Positions 26,851-36,023 of a stretch of DNA of 64,000 nucleotides are shown here, piece by piece. A program made the translations under genes and the position numbers. Source of the stretch: Psychrobacter alimentarius (GTDB taxonomy: Bacteria > Pseudomonadota > Gammaproteobacteria > Pseudomonadales > Moraxellaceae); NCBI RefSeq assembly GCF_001606025.1, contig NZ_CP014945.1, positions 1,488,001 through 1,552,000 of the forward strand, in the 5' to 3' direction. Numbering within the stretch: position 1 is the first letter of the stretch; each line of letters opens with the position of its first letter. A model generated the notes under the pieces. It worked only from the letters and a program-made list of their open reading frames with translations, searched no databases and had not been told where the DNA came from.

Positions 26851-26883
26851 CTGAAAGGTATTGATAGAAACAAGTACTTTCAG
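26851..26883 (+). promoter_or_regulatory. Hairpin covering the receptor ribosome-binding site
   Basis: CTGAAAG (26851-26857) pairs with CTTTCAG (26877-26883). The right arm overlaps the AGGA ribosome site (26882-26885) before ATG 26895, so folding could limit translation of the receptor. The functional role is inferred. Confidence 0.35.
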
Positions 26884-26894
26884 GATTGTTATTT

Positions 26895-29261
26895 ATGCCG
26901 ATGTTATCAACACCTTCTTATAAAAAACCTGTTCATACAAAAAAATTACCACGTTTTGGCACCAACCAAGCGCTGTTAAGTATTGCTGTTGCCTCCATTC
27001 TTAGCACGACAGCAGTTGCGGCAGAAAATAATGCGCTGACAGCGCAGCAAACCTCTGCACAAAACACAGTGGCACAAGATATTGCTGAACAGCAAGAGAT
27101 GCCAAGCACTGAGTTAGATACCATTGTCGTCTTAGCGGCTAGGGACGAGTTGGTGCAAGCGCCGGGTCTGTCTATCATTAGTGAAGAAGCCATCGAAAAA
27201 GCATCGATCTCTAATGACATCTCAGAAATCGTGCGTAAAATGCCAGGCGTGAATCTGTCAGGCTCGTCTACGTCAGGCCAGCGTGGTAATCAACGTCAGA
27301 TTGATTTGCGCGGTATGGGCCCGAATAACACGCTTATTTTGATCGATGGTCGGCCAGTCACTTCTCGTAATGCCGTGCGTCCTGGTCGTGGCAGTGAACA
27401 AGATACTCGTGGCGATTCACAATGGGTACCGCCAAGCGCCATTGAACGTATCGAAGTATTGCGTGGACCTGCAGCGGCTCGCTATGGTTCTGGTAGTATG
27501 GGTGGTGTGGTAAATATCATCACAAAGGCACCGACCAAAAAAGAATTTTCGGTGTCAGGACATTATGAGTTGCCAGACAGTGATTTTGAAGGCGACGATT
27601 GGCGGACTAACATCAATATGGCAGGCCCGTTGACGGATAAGCTGTCCTTCCGTACCACGCTTGGCTATCATGAGAGTGAAGGAGACGATCCTTATATTAA
27701 TGCAAAAGATGCAGTCATTGTTGATGGGCGTGGTGGTCCAGAAGCCTCTGTTGCGGCAGGTCGTGAAGGGGTCGAAAATATAGACGCTCGCCAGCTTTTT
27801 GAATACGCCATGGATGCGATGAATACCGTTGGTGTTGAGGTTAATTACAGTAATCAAAGTAATCGCTGGGCGGGCGATTCACAATTTCAAACAATAAACG
27901 ATGACTTGATCAATGCATTAGCTGGTCAAGAAACCAACAAAATGGAGCGTTATGGCGCTGCATTCACTCATCGCGGTGAATATGACAATAGCAGTAGTAA
28001 TAGTTACTTAGAATATACGCGTACCGTCAATGAGCGCCTTAACGAAGGCAACGCAGGTCGTAATGAAGGCCAAATTTCAGTTCCTGGTGAAGGAGAAGAG
28101 TACACTTGGACAGAAGCAACTTATGACACGCTAAATGCAAAATCAGAGTGGGATATCTACTTTGACCGTCATACATTGACCGCGGGTGCAGAATTCCGTG
28201 GTGAAAAACTGGACAATCCAGTGGTTTCTACATTGACGTTTGATGAGGGGTTTGAGTTTGGTGATACAGAGACTGATCCTTCTAAGCGTGATTCAAAGAC
28301 AGATTCGTATCTAGTAGGTGCTTATTTAGAAGACAATTATCAACTTAATCCTGATTGGTATATCACACCTGGCATCCGTTTTGACTATCATGATCAGGCT
28401 GGTAGTAACTGGTCACCTAGTATTAATACCACTTGGAATTTCAGTCCGAACTGGTCGGTAAAAGCAGGTGTTAGTCGCGCATTTAAAGCGCCCTCACTTT
28501 ATCAGCTTGATCCGAACTATATCTACTATACGGGTGGTAATGGCTGTCCATCTAATGTACCGCTCGATCAACGAGGCTGTTACGTCTTGGGTAACTCTGA
28601 CCTAAAGCATGAAACCTCTTGGAACAAAGAGTTGACCTTTACTTATAAAGACAATGATGGGCTCAATGCAGGATTAACTTACTATCATAACGCCTATGAC
28701 AATCGTATCGGTGCGGGTGTAGATCGTGTGGGTGTAATAGGTGTCGTGGCTGATGGTATTGCCGCAAACCGATCTGTATTTCAGTGGGAAAACCAAGGCG
28801 ATGCAGTCATTGAAGGTCTTGAAGGATTTGTAAAAGTACCTGTTACAGATACCGTCACATGGTCAACCAACTTAACAGGAAACATTCGCTCAGAGCGTAA
28901 AGATACGGGCGAGCCGCTATCGTTAATTCCTAAATTCACAGCGAACACAAGCGTCGATTGGGATATTACCCCGCGCTGGAATACAGATTTTGGCGTCAGC
29001 TACTACGGAACCATCGAGGCACCTAATATCTCTGTGACGACTGGCGATGAGCTTGGTACTGCAAAACTTGACCGTGAACCTTATGCTCTTGCTAATGTGA
29101 GCACCCGCTATAATCTGACGGACGCTATCACCATTGGCGCTGGTGTCAAAAACTTATTTGATAAACAAGTCAAACGAGAAGGCACGACGACCAATGCTGG
29201 TGCGCGTACGTTCAATGAACCCGGTCGTTACTACATCTTTGATGTCAGCGTTGATTTTTAA
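26895..29261 (+). CDS. TonB-dependent receptor, FepA/PfeA-like (ferric catecholate type)
   Basis: Outer-membrane receptor predicted to import ferric catecholate siderophores, probably xenosiderophores because no catecholate synthesis genes are present. An extended signal region ends near TTAVAAEN, then a TonB-box-like LDTIVVLA, plug motifs DLRGMGPNNTLILIDGRPV and IERIEVLRGPAAARYGSGSMGG, a loop with a Cys pair (NGCPSNVPLDQRGCYV) typical of the FepA/PfeA branch, and a C-terminal Phe (VSVDF). I choose ATG 26895 with AGGA at 26882-26885; a TTG at 26886 is too close. Length 789 fits. Iron repression is suggested by the upstream Fur box. Confidence 0.88.
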   Translation: MPMLSTPSYKKPVHTKKLPRFGTNQALLSIAVASILSTTAVAAENNALTAQQTSAQNTVAQDIAEQQEMPSTELDTIVVLAARDELVQAPGLSIISEEAIEKASISNDISEIVRKMPGVNLSGSSTSGQRGNQRQIDLRGMGPNNTLILIDGRPVTSRNAVRPGRGSEQDTRGDSQWVPPSAIERIEVLRGPAAARYGSGSMGGVVNIITKAPTKKEFSVSGHYELPDSDFEGDDWRTNINMAGPLTDKLSFRTTLGYHESEGDDPYINAKDAVIVDGRGGPEASVAAGREGVENIDARQLFEYAMDAMNTVGVEVNYSNQSNRWAGDSQFQTINDDLINALAGQETNKMERYGAAFTHRGEYDNSSSNSYLEYTRTVNERLNEGNAGRNEGQISVPGEGEEYTWTEATYDTLNAKSEWDIYFDRHTLTAGAEFRGEKLDNPVVSTLTFDEGFEFGDTETDPSKRDSKTDSYLVGAYLEDNYQLNPDWYITPGIRFDYHDQAGSNWSPSINTTWNFSPNWSVKAGVSRAFKAPSLYQLDPNYIYYTGGNGCPSNVPLDQRGCYVLGNSDLKHETSWNKELTFTYKDNDGLNAGLTYYHNAYDNRIGAGVDRVGVIGVVADGIAANRSVFQWENQGDAVIEGLEGFVKVPVTDTVTWSTNLTGNIRSERKDTGEPLSLIPKFTANTSVDWDITPRWNTDFGVSYYGTIEAPNISVTTGDELGTAKLDREPYALANVSTRYNLTDAITIGAGVKNLFDKQVKREGTTTNAGARTFNEPGRYYIFDVSVDF

Positions 29262-29299
29262 TACTGATTCACTTTGATAAATAGGTTTTTTGCGAAAAT

Positions 29300-29331
29300 A
29301 AAAGGTTTGGGTATATGCTCAGACCTTTTTT
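29300..29331 (+). terminator. Intrinsic terminator after the FepA-like receptor gene
   Basis: AAAAGGTTTGGG pairs with CTCAGACCTTTT across a TATATG loop, with two G-T pairs, and continues into a T run. It lies about 40 bases after the receptor stop and before the convergent GNAT gene. Confidence 0.8.
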
Positions 29332-29371
29332 GATTGTGCTTTTTAGATAGATTCTTTGCTGTATAAAGCTA

Positions 29372-29989
29372 TTAAGATAGCTTTTTGACATACGTATAAT
29401 GCTCAATCTGCAAATTTAGAGGACTGGGGTACTGATCAACACGTTGGTAGCCATTATTGTCATAGTACTGATAGGTACACAAGCTATCGGTATGCAGTGA
29501 ATAAGCGGCTGCGCCTTTCGCGATAAGATAATCTTCAAACGTTTGAATCAATGTAGCACCGATACGATGACGGCGGTAACTTGCATCTACACAAAAAAAC
29601 TGTAACTCACTATCAAAATCTATGTCACGTCGTCGTGCGCTAATCTCGTCTTTTACTTGTAGATCACTCAATACCTGTCGTCCTTGTACTGATAGTCGTA
29701 GCGTCTCTTTTGCTTGAGCAATCAGTGGCTTATTATCAAACGCTAACGCTCTACACGTGTCGTTCTTGGCGACACCAATGATGACACCGCAGAGTGTATC
29801 ACTGCATCGTGCAACTTGCATAAAGGTGGCGCGGTGAATGTCTTTTGCCATAAAAATAATGGCCAGTTGCCGCAGCGCCTCATCGTCTGTGGCAGTGGTA
29901 AACACACTAAGATTCATGTTGCTGACAAACAAGTCAACAATGACGGTAAAGTCTTCAGGCTCAGCATCGCGATATTGTATGGTTGTCAT
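29372..29989 (-). CDS. GNAT-family N-acetyltransferase
   Basis: A 205-residue cytoplasmic acetyltransferase. The acetyl-CoA site appears as FFCVDASYRRHRIGATLIQTF near residues 130-150 (RxxGA in place of the classical R/QxxGxG/A), and YYDNNGYQRVDQYP is the typical fourth motif. Substrate is unknown. It stands alone between the FepA-like receptor and the MBL-fold gene, both of which end or start convergently or in the same direction. Confidence 0.75.
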   Translation of the reverse strand: MTTIQYRDAEPEDFTVIVDLFVSNMNLSVFTTATDDEALRQLAIIFMAKDIHRATFMQVARCSDTLCGVIIGVAKNDTCRALAFDNKPLIAQAKETLRLSVQGRQVLSDLQVKDEISARRRDIDFDSELQFFCVDASYRRHRIGATLIQTFEDYLIAKGAAAYSLHTDSLCTYQYYDNNGYQRVDQYPSPLNLQIEHYTYVKKLS

Positions 29990-30149
29990 AAGCCGCTCTC
30001 TTTTTTTGTACTAACACTAGTCGTTCATACGTCAGTTCTCTTCTCTAACATCAAGTTCGATAGGCAAACAACGAGACAGTTGCGTCAACTTGACGCAACT
30101 GTACAAAGTCTAAAATAGACTGAATGAGATAATTATATTTAGTACAGAA

Positions 30150-31025
30150 CTACCATTCTATCTCGCCAGTATTCACCTGACTGCTCAATTTTAAATCACT
30201 CTCACCCGGCAACGCAGGATAGGCTGATGTCATAATATCGGTCACTTTTTCTGATTGTTTACCATCTTGGTTTTTTGTAGCAGCAAGTGCTTGCTCAAAG
30301 GTTTTTAGATAGCTGATGGTAAAGTCGATGGCGTAGTCTTGTTGGAGCGGCGTGCCTATATAATGTCCCGGAATGACTATGTTTGGCTTAAGCAGCTTCA
30401 TACGCTCCAGCGATTCTACCCAAGCACTACGAGCCTCAGTTGTTTGAGTATCCGCTGTCCAGACATGCATGCCTGAGGTCACAGATACGCCACCAAAGAC
30501 GGTTTTGGACTCTGGTACCCACATGTAGGCTTGCGGGGTGTTTATTTCTTTAATGTCGATCTCATGACCTTCTAGGGTTAACGTTGACTGATTAAGCACT
30601 TGTGGCACGGTAATCTTTGTGGGTGCATGTTTACCTAGAATAGGGCCCCAATGTGCTAATTTTGCTTCCTTAGTGGCTTCGATGTGTTTCACAATTGAGG
30701 GACTAGAGACAACTTTGACACTGGGGAAGGCTTTGATTAATGGCTGTAGACCAAAGTAATAATCTGGGTCGCCTGCGGTAATGTAGATCATTTTAAGATC
30801 TTTATTGCTTTTTTTGATCATATCTACCAAGGCTTTACCGTCACTGACACTAAACTGCGCATCGAATAAGATAGCGTCCTTTTCACCGCTGGCCAGTACT
30901 GACGTTACGGGGAATACAGCGTTTTGATCGGGCTTATATTCTTGTAGTGTTAGGTTGGCAGCGTTTGCTTGCGTGGCAAACAGTAGCGCGCTTACGATAG
31001 CAGCAGTGGCGATAAGTTTGTTCAT
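30150..31025 (-). CDS. Exported MBL-fold protein with degenerate metal motif
   Basis: Signal peptide cleaved after ATQANA (about residue 22), so periplasmic. The fold follows the metallo-beta-lactamase superfamily: an N-terminal strand AILFDAQFSV, the segment YITAGDPDYYFGL (about residues 81-93) at the place of the HxHxDH metal motif, SGMHVWTAD and LKPNIVIPGHYIGTP near the end. The three motif histidines are replaced (Ala/Asp/Tyr), while Asp86-Pro87-Asp88 and the late His remain. I take ATG 31025, giving 291 residues, because AGG lies seven bases upstream; the longer start adds eleven residues. Divergent from a LysR gene that may control it. Function unknown. Confidence 0.75.
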   Translation of the reverse strand: MNKLIATAAIVSALLFATQANAANLTLQEYKPDQNAVFPVTSVLASGEKDAILFDAQFSVSDGKALVDMIKKSNKDLKMIYITAGDPDYYFGLQPLIKAFPSVKVVSSPSIVKHIEATKEAKLAHWGPILGKHAPTKITVPQVLNQSTLTLEGHEIDIKEINTPQAYMWVPESKTVFGGVSVTSGMHVWTADTQTTEARSAWVESLERMKLLKPNIVIPGHYIGTPLQQDYAIDFTISYLKTFEQALAATKNQDGKQSEKVTDIMTSAYPALPGESDLKLSSQVNTGEIEW

Positions 31026-31169
31026 AAGATACCTGTTTTTTTTGAGTAAATGGGTCACGTGATGTGCGGTATTAATTACTGGTATCTATTCTATTTGATT
31101 ATATTTCGTTGAAATACCTTATAATTCGATATTAACTGTTTCATATTTCGCGCAAATAAGGACAAAACA

Positions 31170-32063
31170 ATGGACAGACTGACCGCCCTACAGGTATTTG
31201 TGACGATCGTGGAGCAAGGCAGCTTGAGCCGAGCGGCAGACAATTTAGACATGTCTAGAGCCAAAGTAACGCGATATTTGACAGAGCTTGAGAGTTGGAT
31301 GGATGTGCGCTTGTTGCATCGCACCACTCGACGTTTGAGCTTGACGGCAGCAGGTGAGGAGACGCTGGAAGTGGCGCATCAGCTACTCGGATTGACGAAT
31401 ACTTTGGATGGTATACGCAACCAAAACGCGCTGGTGCTAAAAGGTCAGTTGCGGATTACTGCCAGCTACTCGCTGATTGATAGTCTGCTGATGGATGTGG
31501 TTGGTAGCTTTGTATCGCATTGGCCGCAGACAGCGGTTGATATTCTTGCGACGGACGACTCAGTCAATTTGATTGATGCGCGCATTGACTTGGCCATTCG
31601 GATTACCAATGACTTGGAACCAAACGTGGTCGCCAGACGTATTGGCGAGTGTCGCTCTATTGTCTGCGCTGCGCCAGAGTATCTACAAAAGCGTGGTAAA
31701 CCGATCGATGCGCAGTCACTTATGCATCATAACTGTTTGTCGTTTGCTTATTTTGGGCGCTCAGCATGGGTTTTTAATGGCCCAAATGGCCCCGAATCTG
31801 TCCCCATCTCAGGCAATATCAGCGCCAATATCTCCGAGGTATTGCTCGCTGCAACGCTGCGCGGTCACGGTATCAGTTTGCAGCCCTCCAGTACGGTCAA
31901 GCCGTTGATTGAGTCCGGTCAATTGATTGAACTACTGCCTGAATGGCAACCCAAAACGCTGGGCGTGTATGTGGTTTATGCCAATCGAAAACAGGTGACG
32001 CCTTTACAAAGGCAGTTTATTGATTTTCTTATAGAAGAGATCAAACGCTCGCCTCATTGGTAA
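31170..32063 (+). CDS. LysR-family transcriptional regulator
   Basis: A 297-residue regulator with N-terminal helix-turn-helix (LQVFVTIVEQGSLSRAADNLDMSRA, residues about 6-30) and a CrgA-like C-terminal domain (LKGQLRITASYSLIDSLLMDVV). ATG 31170 is preceded by AAGGAC. Divergent from the exported MBL-fold gene; LysR/target divergence suggests control of that gene. Possible autoregulatory sites in the 144-base gap were not resolved. Confidence 0.85.
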   Translation: MDRLTALQVFVTIVEQGSLSRAADNLDMSRAKVTRYLTELESWMDVRLLHRTTRRLSLTAAGEETLEVAHQLLGLTNTLDGIRNQNALVLKGQLRITASYSLIDSLLMDVVGSFVSHWPQTAVDILATDDSVNLIDARIDLAIRITNDLEPNVVARRIGECRSIVCAAPEYLQKRGKPIDAQSLMHHNCLSFAYFGRSAWVFNGPNGPESVPISGNISANISEVLLAATLRGHGISLQPSSTVKPLIESGQLIELLPEWQPKTLGVYVVYANRKQVTPLQRQFIDFLIEEIKRSPHW

Positions 32064-32222
32064 TGTCTGACTTCTCTATAAACTTTAAGCACTTAAAACT
32101 TTATGCTGTATTTTTTGATGTAAAAATAAGCGTTCAATTTACACATGAATAAATTAAAAATACTGTCACAACAACATCTTAAATCTAATTGTATCAAAAC
32201 GGATACAGCAGCAGCGCTCTTC
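32064..32222. other. Intergenic stretch before the alcohol dehydrogenase promoter
   Basis: Together with the following promoter and leader this is a 316-base gap. The first 160 bases are AT-rich, without a credible gene, clear terminator or repeat. Confidence 0.4.
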
Positions 32223-32251
32223 TTGACAGTGACCAAATGCAAGTATATTTT
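32223..32251 (+). promoter_or_regulatory. Candidate sigma-70 promoter of the alcohol dehydrogenase gene
   Basis: TTGACA (32223-32228), a 17-base spacer and TATTTT (32246-32251). It would start a leader of about 120 bases before ATG 32380. Based only on consensus matching. Confidence 0.4.
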
Positions 32252-32379
32252 TAAGGTGGCTGCTTTTAATGGATTAATCATATAGATGCTTGTTTTAAAA
32301 GCGGTTATATAGAAAAATAGATTGACTCTGCCTTAAAATTACTGATTTTCATCATACATAACAATAAAGGATTATAAAT

Positions 32380-33510
32380 ATGAGTACCACAGAATATACC
32401 GATATTACCGCCGCCGTTACCCGCGAAAAAGGCAGTGATTTCGTCTTAGAGCAGGCTAAGATCCGCGCACCCAAAGCGGACGAGGTGTTGGTAAAAGTCG
32501 TCGCCACAGGCATGTGCCATACCGACATGATCGTCCGTGACCAAGATTATCCTGTGCCATTACCTTTGGTATTGGGTCATGAAGGCGCAGGTATTGTCGA
32601 AAAGGTCGGGCCACTGGTCAAAGATATAGCAGTGGGCGACCACGTCGTATTGTCCTATGGCTATTGTTCAAAATGCAGTTCGTGCCATTCAGGTCATGAG
32701 GCGTATTGTAAGGAGTTTTATCCACGTAATTTTGGTGGCAGTGACATGGAAGGTAATAATGCGATTCAAGATGCGGATGGCAACCCGCTCAACGATCATT
32801 TCTTTGCCCAGTCTTCATTTGCGACCTATGCGCTCAGTTTAGAGAGCAATACCATTAAAGTGTCAAAAGATGCACCGATTGAGCTGCTTGGTCCGTTAGG
32901 GTGCGGTATCCAGACAGGGGCAGGCGCGGTAATTAACTCGCTAAAAGTACGACCGGGCACGAGCTTTGTGACCTTTGGTGCAGGCGCTGTGGGACTGTCA
33001 GCCGTACTTGCAGCCCAAGTAGCTGGCGCGACCACTATCATTGCAGTGGATGTGGTGCCATCACGACTTGAGCTTGCCAAAGAGCTTGGCGCAACGCACG
33101 TCATTAATAGTAAAGAAGAAGATGTGGTCGAAAAGGTACGTGATATTACAGGTGGCGGTGCATTGTTTGCCTTGGAGTCAACGGGCATTCCAGATGTTTT
33201 ACGTCAAGGTATTGATTCGCTTGGCACGCTTGGGACTATTGGTGTGGTGGGCGCACCTGCCTTGGGTACGGATGCGGGTTTTGATATCAATGATTTGCTG
33301 CTTGGCGGTAAATCCATACAAGGTATCGTGGAAGGCGACTCTACGACCAAAATCTTTATTCCTCAGCTGGTCGAGCTTTATTTACAAGGGCGCTTTGCCT
33401 TTGACAAATTGGTTAAATACTATGACTTTGAAGATATTAATCAAGCGGCAAAAGACAGTGCTGAGGGGACTACTTTAAAACCCATTATCCGTATTGCTGA
33501 TCAGGTGTAA
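32380..33510 (+). CDS. Zinc-dependent NAD(P) alcohol dehydrogenase, benzyl/aryl-alcohol type
   Basis: Medium-chain dehydrogenase of 376 residues. Catalytic zinc ligands are in GMCHTDMI (Cys near residue 46) and LGHEGAG (His near 67), structural zinc cysteines in CSKCSSCHSGHEAYC (about 92-107), and the cofactor site is VTFGAGAVGLSAVLA near 198. The pattern resembles XylB-like aryl-alcohol dehydrogenases. It has its own candidate promoter and a strong terminator, so it is probably monocistronic. Physiological substrate is not evident from its neighbours. Confidence 0.83.
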   Translation: MSTTEYTDITAAVTREKGSDFVLEQAKIRAPKADEVLVKVVATGMCHTDMIVRDQDYPVPLPLVLGHEGAGIVEKVGPLVKDIAVGDHVVLSYGYCSKCSSCHSGHEAYCKEFYPRNFGGSDMEGNNAIQDADGNPLNDHFFAQSSFATYALSLESNTIKVSKDAPIELLGPLGCGIQTGAGAVINSLKVRPGTSFVTFGAGAVGLSAVLAAQVAGATTIIAVDVVPSRLELAKELGATHVINSKEEDVVEKVRDITGGGALFALESTGIPDVLRQGIDSLGTLGTIGVVGAPALGTDAGFDINDLLLGGKSIQGIVEGDSTTKIFIPQLVELYLQGRFAFDKLVKYYDFEDINQAAKDSAEGTTLKPIIRIADQV

Positions 33511-33592
33511 CGGTAGTTTGTCTATCAAAGATGCGAGCATATTAGCGACAACTTATCGCGTAAATCCGCAACAATCTTAACTTTCTCTCAAT

Positions 33593-33627
33593 AAAAAAGG
33601 TCTGAGCCATTCGCTTAGACCTTTTTT
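33593..33627. terminator. Bidirectional intrinsic terminator
   Basis: AAAAAAGGTCTGAGC pairs with GCTTAGACCTTTTTT across CATTC. It separates the alcohol dehydrogenase gene from the convergent DUF2798 gene. Confidence 0.88.
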
Positions 33628-33671
33628 ATTTATCGATCACTTTTTATTCGTCCGTTATCTTAAGTTTAAAA

Positions 33672-34118
33672 TTATTTTGCCCAAAAAATTTCGAGTTTGG
33701 GTTTGATAACTAATGAGAGGATGATTGAAAAGAAAATGCCAATCGGTAGGGCGGTCAATAAACTCGCCATCCACATATAGATAAAATGACGCCAGTCAGA
33801 AAAATCATTGATATTCATAGTGGTCACCACCGCCATGATTGACTCCATGATGACAGCCATGCATAGCCCAAAGATAACATTCATTTGTACAGTAGAAATC
33901 GTTGGCAATAATGTACGCAATATTTTATTGATTAGCATGGCAATGACACCGCCAATAGGGGCAATACAAACGACGCAAAGCGCAAAAGAGCTCAGCCAAG
34001 CACGTAGAAAACCATCCCCAAAACCAAGGTTATTCCAAGTCATTACAAAGGTCAGTGTCCCGCCGATCACCGCTACTATACTAAAAATAATACCTATTTT
34101 TTTAAAAGTCTTAATCAT
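33672..34118 (-). CDS. DUF2798 tandem-domain membrane protein
   Basis: A 148-residue protein with four predicted membrane helices in two similar halves (about 5-68 and 78-140), each two helices and ending in a PIG(G/I) turn motif: APIGGVIAMLIN and LPIGIFFSIILS. This is the usual two-copy arrangement of DUF2798. No function is established for the family. It is transcribed away from the zinc-linked ABC transporter operon and shares a 284-base gap with it. Confidence 0.75.
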   Translation of the reverse strand: MIKTFKKIGIIFSIVAVIGGTLTFVMTWNNLGFGDGFLRAWLSSFALCVVCIAPIGGVIAMLINKILRTLLPTISTVQMNVIFGLCMAVIMESIMAVVTTMNINDFSDWRHFIYMWMASLLTALPIGIFFSIILSLVIKPKLEIFWAK

Positions 34119-34352
34119 CTACTGATCTCTATTAAACAATTCGAGCACAGTATAGCCATATATTTTTGATAAAAGCAGTCTTGTTCTTCTGGTTTTTTTC
34201 TGTACAAAGTGATGAATTTATTCGACATTTTTAGATAATTTAGAGCGCATGAGCTTTCCGTTTTTCTGCTTTAATCATCCTTTAACCTTGTAATGTGAGG
34301 AAGCTTTTAACGTATAACGACCATAGAAAAAGGTTTACCTTTGCATACTTTC

Positions 34353-34365
34353 GTTATAACATAAC
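34353..34365. promoter_or_regulatory. Zur-like dyad 1
   Basis: GTTATAACATAAC matches the gammaproteobacterial Zur core GTTATA-N-TATAAC at 12 of 13 positions and is extended to TCGTTATAACATAACGA, a near-perfect inverted repeat. It is centred 27 bases before dyad 2. Confidence 0.6.
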
Positions 34366-34379
34366 GATTTTTTTGAAAT

Positions 34380-34392
34380 GTTATACTATAAC
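34380..34392. promoter_or_regulatory. Zur-like dyad 2
   Basis: GTTATACTATAAC is a perfect GTTATA-N-TATAAC core, preceded by GAAAT so that the left half-site GAAATGTTATA equals the Zur consensus. It ends 10 bases before ATG 34403, a position that would block transcription or initiation when bound. Confidence 0.75.
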
Positions 34393-34402
34393 GGAATAAT
34401 TT

Positions 34403-35971
34403 ATGAGAAAAGTTGGCTTAATTGCGGTTTTGGTCGCATTGGCAGGAATGGCATGGTATTTCATCGCTGGGGCGAGCACGGTGACAAATTCATCGGCATC
34501 AATGTCTAAGCCGAAAGGCAATGGCGATGCTCAACAGGACTTAATCGTGGTCACCCCGTGGGAGTTGACTGCTATGGACCCAAGCAAGTCTGGTTTTATC
34601 TTTCAGCGTCTGCAAATTGCCGAGACGTTGGTGGACGCCAAACAAAACGCAGAGTTGCAGCCCATGCTGGCACAAAGCTGGTCGTCTAATGATAAGGGCG
34701 ATGTATGGACGTTTGTGCTGCGTGATGACGTCGTATTTCATGACGGCTCGCCATTGACAGCGGATGATGTGGTCAAAAGTTTGCAAGTGGCACTCACTAA
34801 ACCCACCGCTTTGGAATCGGCCGCAATCTCAAATATCAAAGCCATTGACAGCAAAACGGTTGAGATTACTTTAGACAAGCCACTCATGTCTTTTCCCGCT
34901 TACTTGGCGCATGCCACCAGCATTATTTTGGCGAGCGCATCGTTTGATGAAAATAACGAAGTTACAAAGCTATTGGGTACAGGACCCTATTACGTCACCA
35001 AATTTGAGCCACCACAAAAAATCGAGCAAAAAGCTTTTGCTGATTATTGGGGAGAAAAAGCCAAGATTCAGGACGTTACTTATCTTGCCAATAGTCGTAG
35101 CGAAACGCGCACGCTACTGGCGCAGAGCAAACCCAACTACCTTGTATTTACGCTAGATTCGGCGAGCCTGACACGCTTGCAACAAGACCCAAATCTACAA
35201 GTTCAGTCAAAGTCGCTGGCTCGTACTATCGAATACAAAGTCAATGCGGACAATCCTTTATTTCATGATGTTGCCGTTCGCCAAGCGCTTAGTGATGCCA
35301 TCGACAGACAGGGTCTCGCTCGCTCTGTGATGCATGCAGAAAATGCCGCTGCCGCACAAATATTGCCGCCGATTTTTAAAGACTGGCAAATCAAAACCCC
35401 CACCCAAACGCCTGATCCAGCAGCCATCAAACAACGTTTGTTAGATGCAGGTTTTACTGTGGATAGTAACGGGATGCTACAAAAAAACGGCAAGCCCTTT
35501 AAATTTACCTTACGCACGTTTTCAGATCGTCCAGAGCTACCAATTATTGCGACCGCCTTACAAGCGCAGTGGAAAAAAATTGGGGTAGATGTGGACGTGT
35601 CTGTGGGCAATTTTTCAGACATTCCTGCTGGCCATCAAGACGGCACGCTAGAGATGGGACTATATGCCCGTAACTACGGCATGACCCCTGATCCTGTCGG
35701 CTCGCTCATAGAAGACTTTGATCCAAACGGTAGCGATTGGGGTGTCATGAATTGGCAAAACGCTGCATTGAGCAAGGATTTATTGACGCTTGAGACAACC
35801 AAAGGGAATGATGTAGCGACCAAGAAGCGCGTCTCACAGATTATCTTTGATGAGCGTCCTGTTGTGCCTGTGGTGTATTACCAACAAAACGCTGCGGCCC
35901 ATAAGTCATTGAAGGGGTTAGAGATTGATGGTTTGGAGCGGAATTTTTATTTAAACAAGCTGTCTTGGTAA
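34403..35971 (+). CDS. ABC transporter substrate-binding protein, family 5 (NikA/DppA type), zinc-linked
   Basis: Periplasmic or membrane-anchored solute receptor of 522 residues. A hydrophobic N-terminal segment (residues 4-24, no lipobox Cys) precedes the family-5 hallmark LVDAKQNAELQPMLAQSW, WTFVLRDDVVFHDGSPLTADDVV and GTGPYYVTKFE. The substrate could be a peptide, nickel, or a metal chelate. Two Zur-like sites just upstream make zinc or a zinc complex the favoured cargo. It is the first gene of a four-gene operon with two permeases and a double ATPase. Confidence 0.85.
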   Translation: MRKVGLIAVLVALAGMAWYFIAGASTVTNSSASMSKPKGNGDAQQDLIVVTPWELTAMDPSKSGFIFQRLQIAETLVDAKQNAELQPMLAQSWSSNDKGDVWTFVLRDDVVFHDGSPLTADDVVKSLQVALTKPTALESAAISNIKAIDSKTVEITLDKPLMSFPAYLAHATSIILASASFDENNEVTKLLGTGPYYVTKFEPPQKIEQKAFADYWGEKAKIQDVTYLANSRSETRTLLAQSKPNYLVFTLDSASLTRLQQDPNLQVQSKSLARTIEYKVNADNPLFHDVAVRQALSDAIDRQGLARSVMHAENAAAAQILPPIFKDWQIKTPTQTPDPAAIKQRLLDAGFTVDSNGMLQKNGKPFKFTLRTFSDRPELPIIATALQAQWKKIGVDVDVSVGNFSDIPAGHQDGTLEMGLYARNYGMTPDPVGSLIEDFDPNGSDWGVMNWQNAALSKDLLTLETTKGNDVATKKRVSQIIFDERPVVPVVYYQQNAAAHKSLKGLEIDGLERNFYLNKLSW

Positions 35972-36023
35972 TTTGAGGTTGCCGTAACTCGTTTTATACA
36001 TTCAAAAATGGTGACTCATAATT

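Noticed and set aside
30150..31025. Calling the MBL-fold protein a metallo-beta-lactamase or resistance gene
   Set aside because: The metal-binding histidines of the main motif are missing, and similarity is only to the broad fold.
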